Shown: positions 26,421 to 37,180, counted from the stretch's first letter. The stretch is DNA of 44,203 bases from Hydrogenovibrio sp. (GCA_015484555.1 WFMZ01000014.1:1-44203); one strand, 5' to 3'. Program-made: numbers and translations. The notes: generated by a model not told the origin, from the letters alone.

Positions 26421-27389
26421 ATGAAATTAGACCCTACTCTTTACCCGCCTATTCAACCTGATGTACAGCACAGTTTACAGGTGGATGAGGTTCATACTTT
26501 GCACATTGAAGAGGCGGGTAATCCAAGCGGTTTGCCTGTGTTGTTTGTGCATGGCGGACCAGGTGGTGGCTGTTTACCGATACATCGCCAGTTTTTTAAC
26601 CCTAAAAAATACCGTATTATTTTATTCGACCAGCGGGGTTGCGGTCAGTCTCGTCCCCATGCTTGTTTGACCAATAATACAACCGATTACTTAATTGAAG
26701 ATATTGAAAAAATCAGGAAATTATTAAAGATAGAGTCTTGGGCATTATTTGGTGGTTCTTGGGGCTCAACTTTAAGTTTGTTATATGCTCAGGCTTATCC
26801 TGAAAGAGTAAATGCTTTGATATTGCGGGGCATATTTTTATGTAGAGAGGAAGATATTGATTGGTTTTATCAACAAGGTGCCAATCGTTTTTTCCCTAAT
26901 TTTTGGCAAGACTTCATTGCCCCCATTTCGGTTGAAAATAGGCATAATCTGGTTCAAGCCTATTATGATTTATTGACCGGCGATAACGAAGTGGCGCGTA
27001 TGCGAGCGGCAGAAGCTTGGTCGGTTTGGGAAGGGCGTACTTCAACACTTAAGCCTAGTGAAGTGAATGTAAACCATTTTTCTGACCCTCATTTTGCTTT
27101 GGCAATGGCGCGTATTGAATGCCATTATTTCTGTCATCATGCCTTTATTAAGCCTAATCAGATTTTAAACAATGCAGAGCGTATTGCTCATATTCCAACT
27201 ACGATTGTGCAGGGTCATTACGATATGGTTTGCCCCGTAAATCAAGCTTATGAATTGGCAGGTAAGCTACCCAATGCTAATTTAGTTATTTGCCATCATG
27301 CAGGGCACTCGGCAATGGAAGTCGACATAAGCGAGCAACTGGTAAAGGCAACCGATTCGCTGATTGATATTTTAGGTAGCCAGCGCTAA
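26421..27389 (+). CDS. pip: proline iminopeptidase
   Basis: A cytoplasmic alpha/beta-hydrolase that removes N-terminal proline from peptides. The 322-aa protein shows the oxyanion-hole motif HGGPGGG (44-50), DQRGCGQSRPH, the nucleophile S113 in GGSWGS, the acid Asp in VQGHYDMVCP, and the catalytic His in HHAGHSAME. Start MKLDPTLYPPIQP is typical. dtd follows after two bases, so they are co-transcribed. Confidence 0.95.
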   Translation: MKLDPTLYPPIQPDVQHSLQVDEVHTLHIEEAGNPSGLPVLFVHGGPGGGCLPIHRQFFNPKKYRIILFDQRGCGQSRPHACLTNNTTDYLIEDIEKIRKLLKIESWALFGGSWGSTLSLLYAQAYPERVNALILRGIFLCREEDIDWFYQQGANRFFPNFWQDFIAPISVENRHNLVQAYYDLLTGDNEVARMRAAEAWSVWEGRTSTLKPSEVNVNHFSDPHFALAMARIECHYFCHHAFIKPNQILNNAERIAHIPTTIVQGHYDMVCPVNQAYELAGKLPNANLVICHHAGHSAMEVDISEQLVKATDSLIDILGSQR

Positions 27390-27391
27390 TC

Positions 27392-27832
27392 ATGCTTTGC
27401 TTAATTCAACGAGTTAGCCAGGCAAGTGTATCCGCCTCGGGAGAGGTTTTAGGGGAAATTGGGGTGGGTATGATGGTGTTGTGTGCCTTTCAGCCAGGCG
27501 ATACCATAGCAAGCTTGCAGAAAATGGCACACAAGCTAGTGCATTACCGCTTATTTTCGGATGAAAATGATCGAATGAATTTAAATATTTCCCAAAGTGG
27601 TGGTCAAATTTTATTGGTGCCTCAGTTTACGCTAGCGGCAGACACTCAAAAAGGCTTGCGCCCTAGTTTTCATACCTGTGCCGAGCCAGAAAAGGCAAAA
27701 CAAGCCTTTCAAGATTTTATAGGGCTGGTTGAGGTGGCTTATCAAACACCACAAACAGGGCGGTTTGGTGCGGATATGCAGGTGGCGTTAATTAATGATG
27801 GACCGGTCACTTTTCAGTTATCTATTCTTTAA
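27392..27832 (+). CDS. dtd: D-aminoacyl-tRNA deacylase
   Basis: Removes D-amino acids (and glycine) mischarged onto tRNAs. The 146-aa protein is of normal length with MLCLIQRVSQASV at the start, PQFTLAADTQKGLRPSF carrying the catalytic threonine, FGADMQVALINDGPVTF, and the cross-subunit Gly-Pro-type motif NDGPVT. It follows pip by two bases and is likely translated by coupling. A weak inverted repeat (ATTAGGT/ACCTAAT, 27852-27882) follows but lacks a T tail. Confidence 0.95.
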   Translation: MLCLIQRVSQASVSASGEVLGEIGVGMMVLCAFQPGDTIASLQKMAHKLVHYRLFSDENDRMNLNISQSGGQILLVPQFTLAADTQKGLRPSFHTCAEPEKAKQAFQDFIGLVEVAYQTPQTGRFGADMQVALINDGPVTFQLSIL

Positions 27833-27985
27833 ATGTCTGTTGTTAATAACATTAGGTTGCCTAGAATTGATATTACCTAATAAACAGAGCTGTTAGTTGA
27901 AGATAAATAAATTAAGCTTAAACTCTTCAGTTTTAAATAAGGGTCTGTGGTCTAATTAGGGTCATAAAAAAATGAAGGAAATATT

Positions 27986-28561
27986 ATGCAATATCAAGTA
28001 TCCGATAAAGAAAAATACCAGGCTAAGCTACCACACAATATTTTTAACTTAAATATTATTTTAGTACACTTAGCGGCCGCTCAATTAATTTTAGATTTAA
28101 GTCATGGTAACCATGCTTGGTTTTTATTGATTCCTTTCGTGTCTAGTTTGATTATTTTTTACCTATATAAAAAAGCACATACACTAAATGAGAGAGGTGA
28201 CTCTTGGTTTGTCGCTGCTAACTGGACACTGGCTTGGCGCCGCGGTCGTATGATGTTGATTTCTTATGTGGTGGCGTTAAGCGTAATCCTTATTTCTAGC
28301 TTACTGGGCTCTTTGTCGGGTGGCTTGATGATGAATGACTTTTCGGCAGATGATACGTCGTCTTCTATTATTGAAAAAATAGGGTTATTTTTCGCGGCAG
28401 CGGTTATTTTCTTCACGGCTTTAATTAATTTTATTTTGTCAGGTATTTCTATTTATGATGTCAGCAAAGGTGAGATTGATGAAAAAATTGAGAAGTATGC
28501 ACCTAGAACAGACACTTCAAATTCAGTAATTTTAACGGAAGCAAATAATGACTCAAAATAA
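27986..28561 (+). CDS. unknown membrane protein, 191 aa
   Basis: Not recognised. About four hydrophobic segments (about 24-40, 43-61, 89-110, 129-155) with a conserved-looking polar loop GDSWFVAANWTLAWRRGRMM between the second and third; the C-terminal 35 residues are soluble and acidic. AAGGAA precedes the ATG. The next gene overlaps its 3' end by 14 bp, so the two products may form one membrane complex. No motif suggests a function. Confidence 0.7.
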   Translation: MQYQVSDKEKYQAKLPHNIFNLNIILVHLAAAQLILDLSHGNHAWFLLIPFVSSLIIFYLYKKAHTLNERGDSWFVAANWTLAWRRGRMMLISYVVALSVILISSLLGSLSGGLMMNDFSADDTSSSIIEKIGLFFAAAVIFFTALINFILSGISIYDVSKGEIDEKIEKYAPRTDTSNSVILTEANNDSK

Positions 28562-29219
28562 TCCTACAGAAGGGCATGAGTCCAAAAAAGCTAAAAGCTT
28601 TTCTGCTGTCGGCTGGGTGATTCTTGCAGGTATTGTCTTAACCGTGGTGATGATGTTCTTACCTAGAGAAAAAGAAGTGATTGACCCCTCTATCTTACCT
28701 TGGAATAGTGTGGTAAATGCACAAGGACAAGTAGAAGCATTAGGGTTAACCTTGGATAAAAGCACCCCGAAAGATGCATTAAAAGAGTTTGGTTATGACT
28801 ATGAAGTACAGGTGTTTACCGATAAAAAAGCAAACGATAAATCTGCAGAATTTTACTTCCCAACGATGACGTTAGCAAGATTGCGTGGTGTGGTGACCTT
28901 GGTTTTAGATGTACCATCTGATGAGTTAGATGAAATGTATAACCGTGGTGTGAAAATTACAGTAAATACAGTTGGTAACCGCCAGGTAACCTTATTGGAT
29001 AAGGATGCCGTGAGCTTGATGGATAAGAAGATCCATTCAATGACTTTTGTGCCAAAGAACAACTTGACGCCTGAAATGGTCGAGTTCCGTTTTGGGAAGC
29101 CAGCCTCTAAAAAGGTTGGAAGTGATGGCCTAGCGCGCTGGGCTTACCCTAAGAAAGGATTGGAAATTATTCTAAACCCAGAAGGCCCAGAAGTCTTGCA
29201 ATACTATCGGGTCCAGTGA
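28548..29219 (+). CDS. unknown membrane-anchored protein, 223 aa
   Basis: Not recognised. One N-terminal transmembrane segment (about 21-40, [17 protein letters not shown]) is followed by a predicted periplasmic domain of about 180 residues. That domain has two similar-looking parts, one around [22 protein letters not shown] and one around [14 protein letters not shown]-like sequence near the C-terminus; both pair a start-of-repeat helix with a G/K-rich strand. It overlaps the previous gene by 14 bp and its end overlaps the convergent moaC gene by 16 bp. Confidence 0.7.
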   Translation: MTQNNPTEGHESKKAKSFSAVGWVILAGIVLTVVMMFLPREKEVIDPSILPWNSVVNAQGQVEALGLTLDKSTPKDALKEFGYDYEVQVFTDKKANDKSAEFYFPTMTLARLRGVVTLVLDVPSDELDEMYNRGVKITVNTVGNRQVTLLDKDAVSLMDKKIHSMTFVPKNNLTPEMVEFRFGKPASKKVGSDGLARWAYPKKGLEIILNPEGPEVLQYYRVQ

Positions 29220-29683
29220 CCACTTTTCCCCCCCTTCTTTTCTAGCAGTTGTACTTGGTCTATGACCATGCCTTTATCGACGGCTTTACACATATCATAA
29301 AGTGTTAGTGCGGCTGCAGAAGCGGCCATTAGTGCTTCCATTTCTACGCCTGTTTGTCCTACCAATTTACAAATAGCCACAATTTCTACGGCATTGTTTT
29401 CAAAGTTAGGGGTGAGCTCTACTTTAACTGAGGTAAGCATCAGCGGATGGCACATAGGAATGATATCGGGCGTATGTTTAGCAGCCATAATGCCTGCGAT
29501 ACGGGCGGTTGCCATGACATCTCCTTTTTTATGCTTGCCTTCGACAATCATGGTAAGCGTTTCTGGCAACATGTTGATGACGGCCATCGCCCTGGCTTCT
29601 CGTTGGGTATGTTGCTTGTCGCTGACATCGACCATACGTGCTTGGCCTTTTTCATCTAGGTGCGTAAGTTGGTTGTCTGACAT
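29204..29683 (-). CDS. moaC: cyclic pyranopterin monophosphate synthase MoaC
   Basis: Works after MoaA to form cyclic pyranopterin monophosphate in molybdenum cofactor synthesis. The 159-aa protein has [54 protein letters not shown] and ends GGKSGHW. AAGGA precedes the ATG. It is the last gene of the minus-strand moaA-moaD-moaE-moeA-moaC series and its 3' end overlaps that of the unknown membrane protein by 16 bp. Confidence 0.96.
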   Translation of the reverse strand: MSDNQLTHLDEKGQARMVDVSDKQHTQREARAMAVINMLPETLTMIVEGKHKKGDVMATARIAGIMAAKHTPDIIPMCHPLMLTSVKVELTPNFENNAVEIVAICKLVGQTGVEMEALMAASAAALTLYDMCKAVDKGMVIDQVQLLEKKGGKSGHWTR

Positions 29684-29736
29684 GATATTCCTTTGTTTTA
29701 TGTTTGATTTCGTGGCCTTTCAATTCCTGCAAAGCT

Positions 29737-29754
29737 AAAAATCGCCAGGGGTGG
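29737..29754. repeat. dispersed repeat, solo copy between moeA and moaC
   Basis: AAAAATCGCCAGGGGTGG on the + strand, followed by GC rather than TC. It lies 25 bp past the moeA stop and 54 bp upstream of the moaC start. Confidence 0.85.
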
Positions 29755-29778
29755 GCTAGATTTTATGGTTGTTTTAGC

Positions 29779-30981
29779 TTAATGGGTTAAATCATTAAAC
29801 GGGTAATAGGCGACTAGATCCCCTTTCTGAATAGTGGTATCTTCTGGAATAACCACTAAACCCTCTGCCCAAACAGTGGAGCTGAGTACGCCTGACCCTT
29901 GGTTTGGGTATAGGGCCACGCTGGTTGTCTTGTTTTGGTTGCACAGCTTTCCGCGTGCAAATTCTCTTCTAAAATTGGCTTTTTGCCAGTCAAAGTCAGC
30001 GGGTAGCCAGATAGGTTGTGGTTCAACTTGGGTTTGACCTTGCATACTTAGTAGGAAAGGACGTGCAAATAAAATAAAGGTAGCAAAGGCCGAAACAGGA
30101 TTGCCTGGCAAGCCAATAAAAGGGGTGCCTTGAATGTTGCCATAGGCTAAAGGTTTGCCTGGCTTCATTTTCACTTTCCACATATTCAATTCGCCTAGCT
30201 GTTCAATAGCTGGCTTAATATGGTCTTCTTCACCCACCGATACGCCACCTGTGGTGATGACCACATCGGCAATTTTGGCGGCTTGTTGCATGGCTTGCAT
30301 GGTTGCATCGAGAGTATCTGCTACGGTGCCAAGGTCAATTAAGGTAAAGCCTAGGCTGGGAATAGCGCCAGCTAATACATAACGGTTGGCATTGTATATT
30401 TTGCCTTCTTCAAGCACCTCCCCTGGTTCTAGTAGTTCATTGCCAGAGGTAAAGGTGGCAATGGTAAGGGGTTGGTAAACGAGTACTTCTGCCACACCAA
30501 TAGAGCTAATTAGCCCTAAATCTTGTGCGCGTAGTTTATGGCCTTTGTGCAGAATAATGCTATCTTTGGCAATGTCTTCACCAATCACCCTAATGTTTTG
30601 GCCAGGCTTAACAGAATGGGCGGTAATCTTAACGCGTTCACCTTGTTGTTCTGTTTCTTCTTGCATGATAACGGCATTCACGCCGTTTGGAATGGGGGCG
30701 CCGGTAAAAATTCTGGCTAGGGTGTTTGCTTGTAGCGGCGTGCCGTTACTGCCTGCGGGAATTCGCTGGCTGACTTCAAAACTGATATTGTTGGTAAGAA
30801 AGTCGGTATGAATAGCGTAGCCATCCATCATGCTGTTGTCGTGAGCGGGTACATTGATGCTTGAAATAATATCTTCTGCTAAAATTTTACCCAGGGCTGA
30901 GGCAACAGCAAGTGTTTCTGACTTTGCATGTGGATTGGCTTGGTCAATGAGGTGTTTGAGGGCTTCATCAAAGGTTTTCAT
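29779..30981 (-). CDS. moeA: molybdopterin molybdenumtransferase MoeA
   Basis: Inserts molybdate into adenylylated molybdopterin to finish the cofactor. The 400-aa protein has NVPAHDNSMMDGYAI, RIFTGAPIPNGVNAV, ITTGGVSVGEEDHI (MoCF-biosynthesis signature) and GLPGNPVSAFATF. The ATG at 30981 follows AAGAGA; a TTG seven codons upstream is less likely. No MogA is visible in the window. It lies between moaE and moaC in a cofactor cluster adjoining soxCD. Confidence 0.95.
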   Translation of the reverse strand: MKTFDEALKHLIDQANPHAKSETLAVASALGKILAEDIISSINVPAHDNSMMDGYAIHTDFLTNNISFEVSQRIPAGSNGTPLQANTLARIFTGAPIPNGVNAVIMQEETEQQGERVKITAHSVKPGQNIRVIGEDIAKDSIILHKGHKLRAQDLGLISSIGVAEVLVYQPLTIATFTSGNELLEPGEVLEEGKIYNANRYVLAGAIPSLGFTLIDLGTVADTLDATMQAMQQAAKIADVVITTGGVSVGEEDHIKPAIEQLGELNMWKVKMKPGKPLAYGNIQGTPFIGLPGNPVSAFATFILFARPFLLSMQGQTQVEPQPIWLPADFDWQKANFRREFARGKLCNQNKTTSVALYPNQGSGVLSSTVWAEGLVVIPEDTTIQKGDLVAYYPFNDLTH

Positions 30982-31035
30982 TTTAAGTTCTCTTTTGTTC
31001 AAAAAAGCCTGCGAAAGGTAGGCAGGACAGCTTAT

Positions 31036-31518
31036 TTATTGTGTAGGACTAGCACTTTTTTGCCAACGATTTTCAGCTTCTTTATCTGATACACGAGCAT
31101 CAACCCAGCGAGTAGATCCATCAGGAAAGGTTTCTTTTTTCCAGAAGGGAGCGTTGGTTTTAAGGTAGTCCATAATGTAGTGAGCGGCTTCAAAAGCGGC
31201 CTCTCTGTGTCGAGAGCTAACAGCAACGAGCACAATTTGATCACAAGGTTGCATTTCACCAATACGGTGAATAATAAGGCTGCTTTGTAGCGACCATCTT
31301 TTGTGCGCCTCGAGGCGGATCTCTTCTAGTGCTTTTTCGGTCATGCCGGGATAATGTTCTAGCTCTAATACCGAAATATCATCGCCTTCATTGATATCTC
31401 GTACAGTGCCCACAAAAGAGACCACGGCACCAATATCTTTGTGGCCTGTTCTTAGTGCTTTTATTTCAGTAGAAAGATCGAAGTCTTCTTTTTGAACTTT
31501 TACAAACGGGTATTTCAA
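31036..31518 (-). CDS. moaE: molybdopterin synthase catalytic subunit MoaE
   Basis: Transfers sulfur from MoaD to precursor Z to make molybdopterin. The 160-aa protein shows AVVSFVGTVRDINEG, LELEHYPGMTEKALEEI, IIHRIGEM, VAVSSRHREAAFEAAHYIMDYLK and the catalytic-lysine region PFWKKE. The start is an unusual TTG at 31518, supported by a strong AGGAGG in the last codons of moaD; the stop-start distance is one base, so translation is coupled. Confidence 0.94.
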   Translation of the reverse strand: MKYPFVKVQKEDFDLSTEIKALRTGHKDIGAVVSFVGTVRDINEGDDISVLELEHYPGMTEKALEEIRLEAHKRWSLQSSLIIHRIGEMQPCDQIVLVAVSSRHREAAFEAAHYIMDYLKTNAPFWKKETFPDGSTRWVDARVSDKEAENRWQKSASPTQ

Positions 31519-31519
31519 A

Positions 31520-31771
31520 TCAGCCTCCTGTCACGGGCGGGAAGAAGGCGATTTCATCTCCAGGCTTTAGGCTGGTTTGGCGTGAGGCAATATCATGGTT
31601 CACCGCAATTTGAAGGTTGGTGTTGTTAAGTAATGCCTGTTGCCATTGTTCACCACGGGTCGCCAGTGATTCGATTAGGGTGCTAACGGTGGTATATTGT
31701 GTGGCTTCTAGCTGCTCGTCTGATTGCCCTAGTATTTCTCTAAAGCTAGCAAAATAATATATATCTAACAT
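31520..31771 (-). CDS. moaD: molybdopterin synthase sulfur carrier subunit MoaD
   Basis: A ubiquitin-fold sulfur carrier whose C-terminal glycine is thiocarboxylated; the 83-aa protein ends FFPPVTGG as required. I start at the ATG at 31771, one base after the moaA stop, because GGGAGG in the moaA 3' end is well placed; the frame open farther upstream is within moaA. It is followed by moaE after one base. Confidence 0.93.
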   Translation of the reverse strand: MLDIYYFASFREILGQSDEQLEATQYTTVSTLIESLATRGEQWQQALLNNTNLQIAVNHDIASRQTSLKPGDEIAFFPPVTGG

Positions 31772-31772
31772 T

Positions 31773-32768
31773 CTAGCCTCCCAAGCTAACCATTTGTCTG
31801 AATTCAATGTTGTGTACATTTTCGTTAAAGAAGTGCTTTTCAGGTTTTTTTGTCATCGCATCAACAATAAGTTGCTTTAAACCTTCATCGCTAATGCCTT
31901 CTCGCAAAGGCGTTCTTAAATCAACGGAATCCTCTTGCCCTAAACAGAGCGCCAACACGCCACGCGCAGTAAGCCTGACGCGGTTGCATGATTCACAAAA
32001 GTGTTCAGAAACAGCTGAAATAACCCCTATTTTGGTATGAGTACCTTTGATTAAAAAATTTTTAGAAGGCCCGTCGTGACTTTTACCCGTGCAAGGAATT
32101 AAGTCAGTTTTAACATGGGCTTTAATGCGCGCCATAATTTTAGCCATTGGATAATGCTGATCCATTAAGCTAATGCCCGCTTCGCCAATAGGCATGGTTT
32201 CAATAAAACGGACTTCTACGCCTTTCTTGATACCGTAGTCGACCATATCTTCAATTTCTTGGTCGTTGGTGCCTTTCATGACCACCATGTTAAACTTGAT
32301 TGGCGTTAGGCCTGCAGCCAAAGCTGCATCAACACCAGATAGGACTTTTTCTAGGTTACCACCCCGGGTGATTTTTTCAAATAGGTTGGGGTTTAATGAG
32401 TCAATTGAAATATTAGCACGCGTAATACCGGCTTCTTTTAAGGCAACCGATTCGCGGTCTAAATAATGGGCATTGGTGGATAGCGCAATATCTTCTAGCC
32501 CAGGTAATGGGCTTATTTGTGAGACAAAACCTGCTAGGCCTTTTCTCACCAAAGGTTCCCCACCAGTAATGCGTACTTTCTTCACCCCTAATTCGACAAA
32601 GGCTTTGATGATGCGTGCTAGCTCATCGTAGTCTAGGTATTCGGTATGACGACCTTCTGGGTGAGCACCTTGTTCGGGCATGCAATAGTCGCAACGATAG
32701 TTACATTTGTCAGTGACAGAAACTCGTAAGTAATCAATGGTTCGGTTGAAAGGGTCTATTAGTGCCAT
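31773..32768 (-). CDS. moaA: GTP 3',8-cyclase MoaA
   Basis: A radical-SAM enzyme that starts molybdenum cofactor synthesis from GTP. The 331-aa protein has the N-terminal cluster motif CNYRCDYC (C22, C26, C29), VRITGGEPLVRKGL (SAM-binding region), and the C-terminal second cluster CESCNRVRLTARGVLALCLG. A strong terminator lies upstream between it and soxD, so the moa genes have their own promoter. Confidence 0.96.
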   Translation of the reverse strand: MALIDPFNRTIDYLRVSVTDKCNYRCDYCMPEQGAHPEGRHTEYLDYDELARIIKAFVELGVKKVRITGGEPLVRKGLAGFVSQISPLPGLEDIALSTNAHYLDRESVALKEAGITRANISIDSLNPNLFEKITRGGNLEKVLSGVDAALAAGLTPIKFNMVVMKGTNDQEIEDMVDYGIKKGVEVRFIETMPIGEAGISLMDQHYPMAKIMARIKAHVKTDLIPCTGKSHDGPSKNFLIKGTHTKIGVISAVSEHFCESCNRVRLTARGVLALCLGQEDSVDLRTPLREGISDEGLKQLIVDAMTKKPEKHFFNENVHNIEFRQMVSLGG

Positions 32769-32882
32769 AGCGTTATGTCCTTGCGGGAATAACGGTGTAT
32801 TTTACGGGTTTTTCAATGAACTACAAGTGTAAATTAGCATTTTCTAATTTTATCAATAATTATTTATGCCTTTCTCCGGGCG

Positions 32883-32912
32883 AAAAAAAACCCGCCGAAG
32901 CGGGTTTTTTTT
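32883..32912. terminator. intrinsic terminator between soxD and moaA
   Basis: Eight A, CCCGC, tetraloop CGAA, GCGGG, then eight or more T (32883-32912). A very stable hairpin with T tails on both strands, 33 bp past the soxD stop. Confidence 0.9.
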
Positions 32913-32945
32913 TAAGTATTTTAAAGTTGATTGCTCAACCCTAAA

Positions 32946-34025
32946 TTACATTCCCTCGTGACCTACACCTGGAGGATCTTCATGTAAACGTTGACGAACG
33001 TTGTACTGTGGCGTTCCATCAGGTAGCTTACGAGCCTCTACATAGTCTTCTATGTTACCAGTTCCGTCACCAACCACAGCCGGCGCGCAATTTTTCATGC
33101 AACGTTCGTTATGAACAACCGGACGGTGATCACAAAAGAAATTACCTTGGTTTTTCATAAATGCATTCTGCTTCATTAGCAGTTCGGCATTATAGAAGTC
33201 ATCGTCAGCAAGTTCAATGGGTTCACCATCTTTATCCAAGCCAATAGGAACATAGTTAGATTGCATGATGTAACCTGCTATCCCCATGTAACCTTTGTCT
33301 CCAATGTATGAAGCATTAGGTGACCAGAAAGGCATAGTACGACGAATGTAGTCGAATAATGTCGATGCATAAGGCCAGTAGTTGCCCACTGATTTCATTG
33401 GCGCAGGATCGCTAGGATCAGAAGAAACAAGAGATTCATCAACGGCTAGCGCTAAATACCCTTTGGCTCCTTCACCAAATTCTCCGTGACACATGGCACA
33501 GAACTGAATGTAAACTTTACCACCTTCTTCAACGGTCATGCCTACTGAGTTATCAGGAAGCCCATTACCATCACCATCGACAGAGATATTCCACTTAACT
33601 AATGCTTCTTCAGCGATAGGTTTACCAAAACCATTAGCTACAAAGGAAGCGTCATTGGTGAAGTGTTTAGCGACACTTTCATGCACTTCTGTAAATGCCA
33701 TTGGGACTTTACATTGTGCGTTACCGTGATCTCCACCATCGATTGAATTATCAACTTCGAAAGAGTAAGGGTTTGCAGGATCTAGCTTACCTTCAAGGCC
33801 TTTACGACCAAAAGCAGCCTCCTTACCAAGAATAGCAGTGATAACTTTAGCATCTAGATACTTGCCGCCATTTGCTTTAATGATTTCAGCATAGTTAGAG
33901 GCATATTTCCCCTCTATTTTTGGTTTAACATCGTTGCTATCAGGCTTTCCAGACATTGCAAAGGCTGTGCCCATGAATGCTACTGTGATACCAGCAGCTA
34001 AGATTGTTTTTTTAATATTGAACAT
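32946..34025 (-). CDS. soxD: SoxD c-type cytochrome, sulfite/sulfur dehydrogenase subunit
   Basis: The periplasmic cytochrome partner of SoxC, which accepts electrons from the Mo site during oxidation of the sulfane sulfur. The 359-aa protein has a signal peptide (about residues 1-23, ending TAFAMSG), one heme site CAMCH (about 180), and family segments VGNYWPYASTLFDYIRRTMPF and a C-terminal ERCMKNCAP. A second C-terminal CxxCH, present in the Paracoccus diheme SoxD, is absent. The ATG at 34025 overlaps soxC by 14 bp; GGAGG lies 11 bases upstream, so a nearer TTG start is possible. Confidence 0.9.
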   Translation of the reverse strand: MFNIKKTILAAGITVAFMGTAFAMSGKPDSNDVKPKIEGKYASNYAEIIKANGGKYLDAKVITAILGKEAAFGRKGLEGKLDPANPYSFEVDNSIDGGDHGNAQCKVPMAFTEVHESVAKHFTNDASFVANGFGKPIAEEALVKWNISVDGDGNGLPDNSVGMTVEEGGKVYIQFCAMCHGEFGEGAKGYLALAVDESLVSSDPSDPAPMKSVGNYWPYASTLFDYIRRTMPFWSPNASYIGDKGYMGIAGYIMQSNYVPIGLDKDGEPIELADDDFYNAELLMKQNAFMKNQGNFFCDHRPVVHNERCMKNCAPAVVGDGTGNIEDYVEARKLPDGTPQYNVRQRLHEDPPGVGHEGM

Positions 34026-35373
34026 TTTCAACAAGGCCTCCGTTTTTACCACCATCCCAATCTTCTACTCTCCATGTTACCATCGCAGTACGGTGATAAA
34101 CGTTATTTGTACCTTCCAAGGCACGCATTTGAGGCATAGGTGGTTGTACATAACCTGTTTCATCAGTCACGCGACTCATGAGGAATGCTTCTTTACCATC
34201 CCATTCCCATTCGATTTCGAAACGAGTCCAAGCTTTATTTAACACCACTGACGTGAAGTGTGCTTCTTTCCAATTTTTACCACCGTCAACAGAAACGTCA
34301 ACATGAGCAACTTTACCACGACCAGACCAAGCTAAACCACGGACGTAATATTTACCTGGGCCTTGCATTCTGAAGTCAGGAGAAGGATAGGTGATAACTG
34401 AGTTAGCTTCCATGTACCAAGAAAAACGCTGCGCAGTACCATCAGGCATAAGCTCTGTATATTTAGAAGTTTCTTCACGGTGCTGAAGAGGGACATCGTG
34501 AACCATGATGCGACGTAGATACTTAATCCACATATTTGCTTCACAGCCTGGAACAACCAAGCGAATTGGAGAACCCTGTTCACGGCGAAGTGCTTCACCG
34601 TTTTGTGCATAAGCAACGAAACAATCGTCCATTGCGATATCTAAAGGAATAGAACGAGACATACCAGAGGCATCTGCTCCTTCAGGAATAATCCATTTCC
34701 CTTCCGGCTTAATACCTGCTTCTTTTAGAAGGTCTGATAAACGAACACCCGTGTATTCTACACAAGACATCATTCCGTGAGTCCATTGAATAGAGTTTAA
34801 TTGAACGCCTTTCCACTCTAAAGCACCGTTAGCAGGACACTCTACAAAGTGAATACGTGATATAGAAGGGAAACGCTTTAAATCATCCATCGTGAAGATT
34901 AAAGGGCGTTCAACTAGACCGTGAATAACAAAACGGTGTGTGCTAGGGTCAATTGTTGGTGCGCCACCATGGAAACGTTCAAAGTGAAGACCATTCGGAG
35001 TAATGATTCCGTTTAAGCTTTGTAGTGGCGTCATAGAAATTGAAGCCATAGAGTCCGGTGTTAACCATTCTAGCGTACGACGCTGTACTTCTTTTTCATA
35101 AGGAGAGGGCATGCCGTAAGGATATTTACGAACACCAAACCCTAAGGCTTTACGTGATGCTTCAACGGGCAGTACGCCTGTAATTTCAGCTTCACCGGCG
35201 TAAGGTGCAACGGCTTTTTTAGCATCATAGGTTCCTGATACTGATGCTGAAGCAGATTGAGTAAATACTACTCCACCAGCTACTGCCGCGCTACTTTTTA
35301 AAAAAGCACGACGACTTTGGTTGCGTGATTCAGAAGTCTGAATGGCAACCTTTTCAACGATTTTATCTGTCAT
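34012..35373 (-). CDS. soxC: SoxC sulfite dehydrogenase molybdopterin subunit
   Basis: The molybdenum-cofactor subunit of the SoxCD dehydrogenase in the thiosulfate-oxidising Sox pathway, exported folded through Tat. The 453-aa protein has a twin-arginine signal SRRAFLKSSAAVAGG (about 20-34), the sulfite-oxidase Mo domain with HFVECPANGALEW (Mo-ligand Cys) and TGVRLSDLLKEAG, PLDIAMDDCFVAYAQNGE, and the C-terminal Mo-co dimerisation domain (about 320-440). AGGAG precedes the ATG. The cofactor genes lie just downstream of soxD. No other sox genes are in the window. Confidence 0.95.
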   Translation of the reverse strand: MTDKIVEKVAIQTSESRNQSRRAFLKSSAAVAGGVVFTQSASASVSGTYDAKKAVAPYAGEAEITGVLPVEASRKALGFGVRKYPYGMPSPYEKEVQRRTLEWLTPDSMASISMTPLQSLNGIITPNGLHFERFHGGAPTIDPSTHRFVIHGLVERPLIFTMDDLKRFPSISRIHFVECPANGALEWKGVQLNSIQWTHGMMSCVEYTGVRLSDLLKEAGIKPEGKWIIPEGADASGMSRSIPLDIAMDDCFVAYAQNGEALRREQGSPIRLVVPGCEANMWIKYLRRIMVHDVPLQHREETSKYTELMPDGTAQRFSWYMEANSVITYPSPDFRMQGPGKYYVRGLAWSGRGKVAHVDVSVDGGKNWKEAHFTSVVLNKAWTRFEIEWEWDGKEAFLMSRVTDETGYVQPPMPQMRALEGTNNVYHRTAMVTWRVEDWDGGKNGGLVENVQY

Positions 35374-35570
35374 TTATTGCTCCTAGAGTGGCAATTTTTT
35401 TTAAAACTGTCCTAGATTCAAAGGGGTTAACTATCTCTTAATAGAGAAGTAGTTTGCTTATTGTTGTATACATCGCCCTGTTCGTACAGAGACGTGTATC
35501 GTCTTATTGCGAAACATTTTAGGGATAAATGGTATTAACTGCAAGCTTTCTACCCATAAAAATAAGAATT

Positions 35571-35595
35571 CCCTTATATGAATTTTTTATAAGGG
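35571..35595. other. inverted repeat upstream of soxC / after the unknown gene
   Basis: CCCTTAT (35571-35577) faces ATAAGGG (35589-35595) across an 11-base loop, 34 bp past the stop of the gene at 35629. No T tail follows on the minus strand, so a terminator is possible but weak. A smaller palindrome TCTCT-TAAT-AGAGA (35434-35447) lies nearer soxC. Confidence 0.3.
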
Positions 35596-35628
35596 CGGGT
35601 TTTAGGTGCATGGCTCTGGTTGTTAGGC

Positions 35629-37179
<1,551 letters not shown>

Positions 37180-37180
<1 letters not shown>

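Noticed and set aside
33050-33100. Second heme motif in SoxD
   Set aside because: The segment reads CMKNCAP, which lacks the histidine of CxxCH, so it cannot be a standard heme c site.
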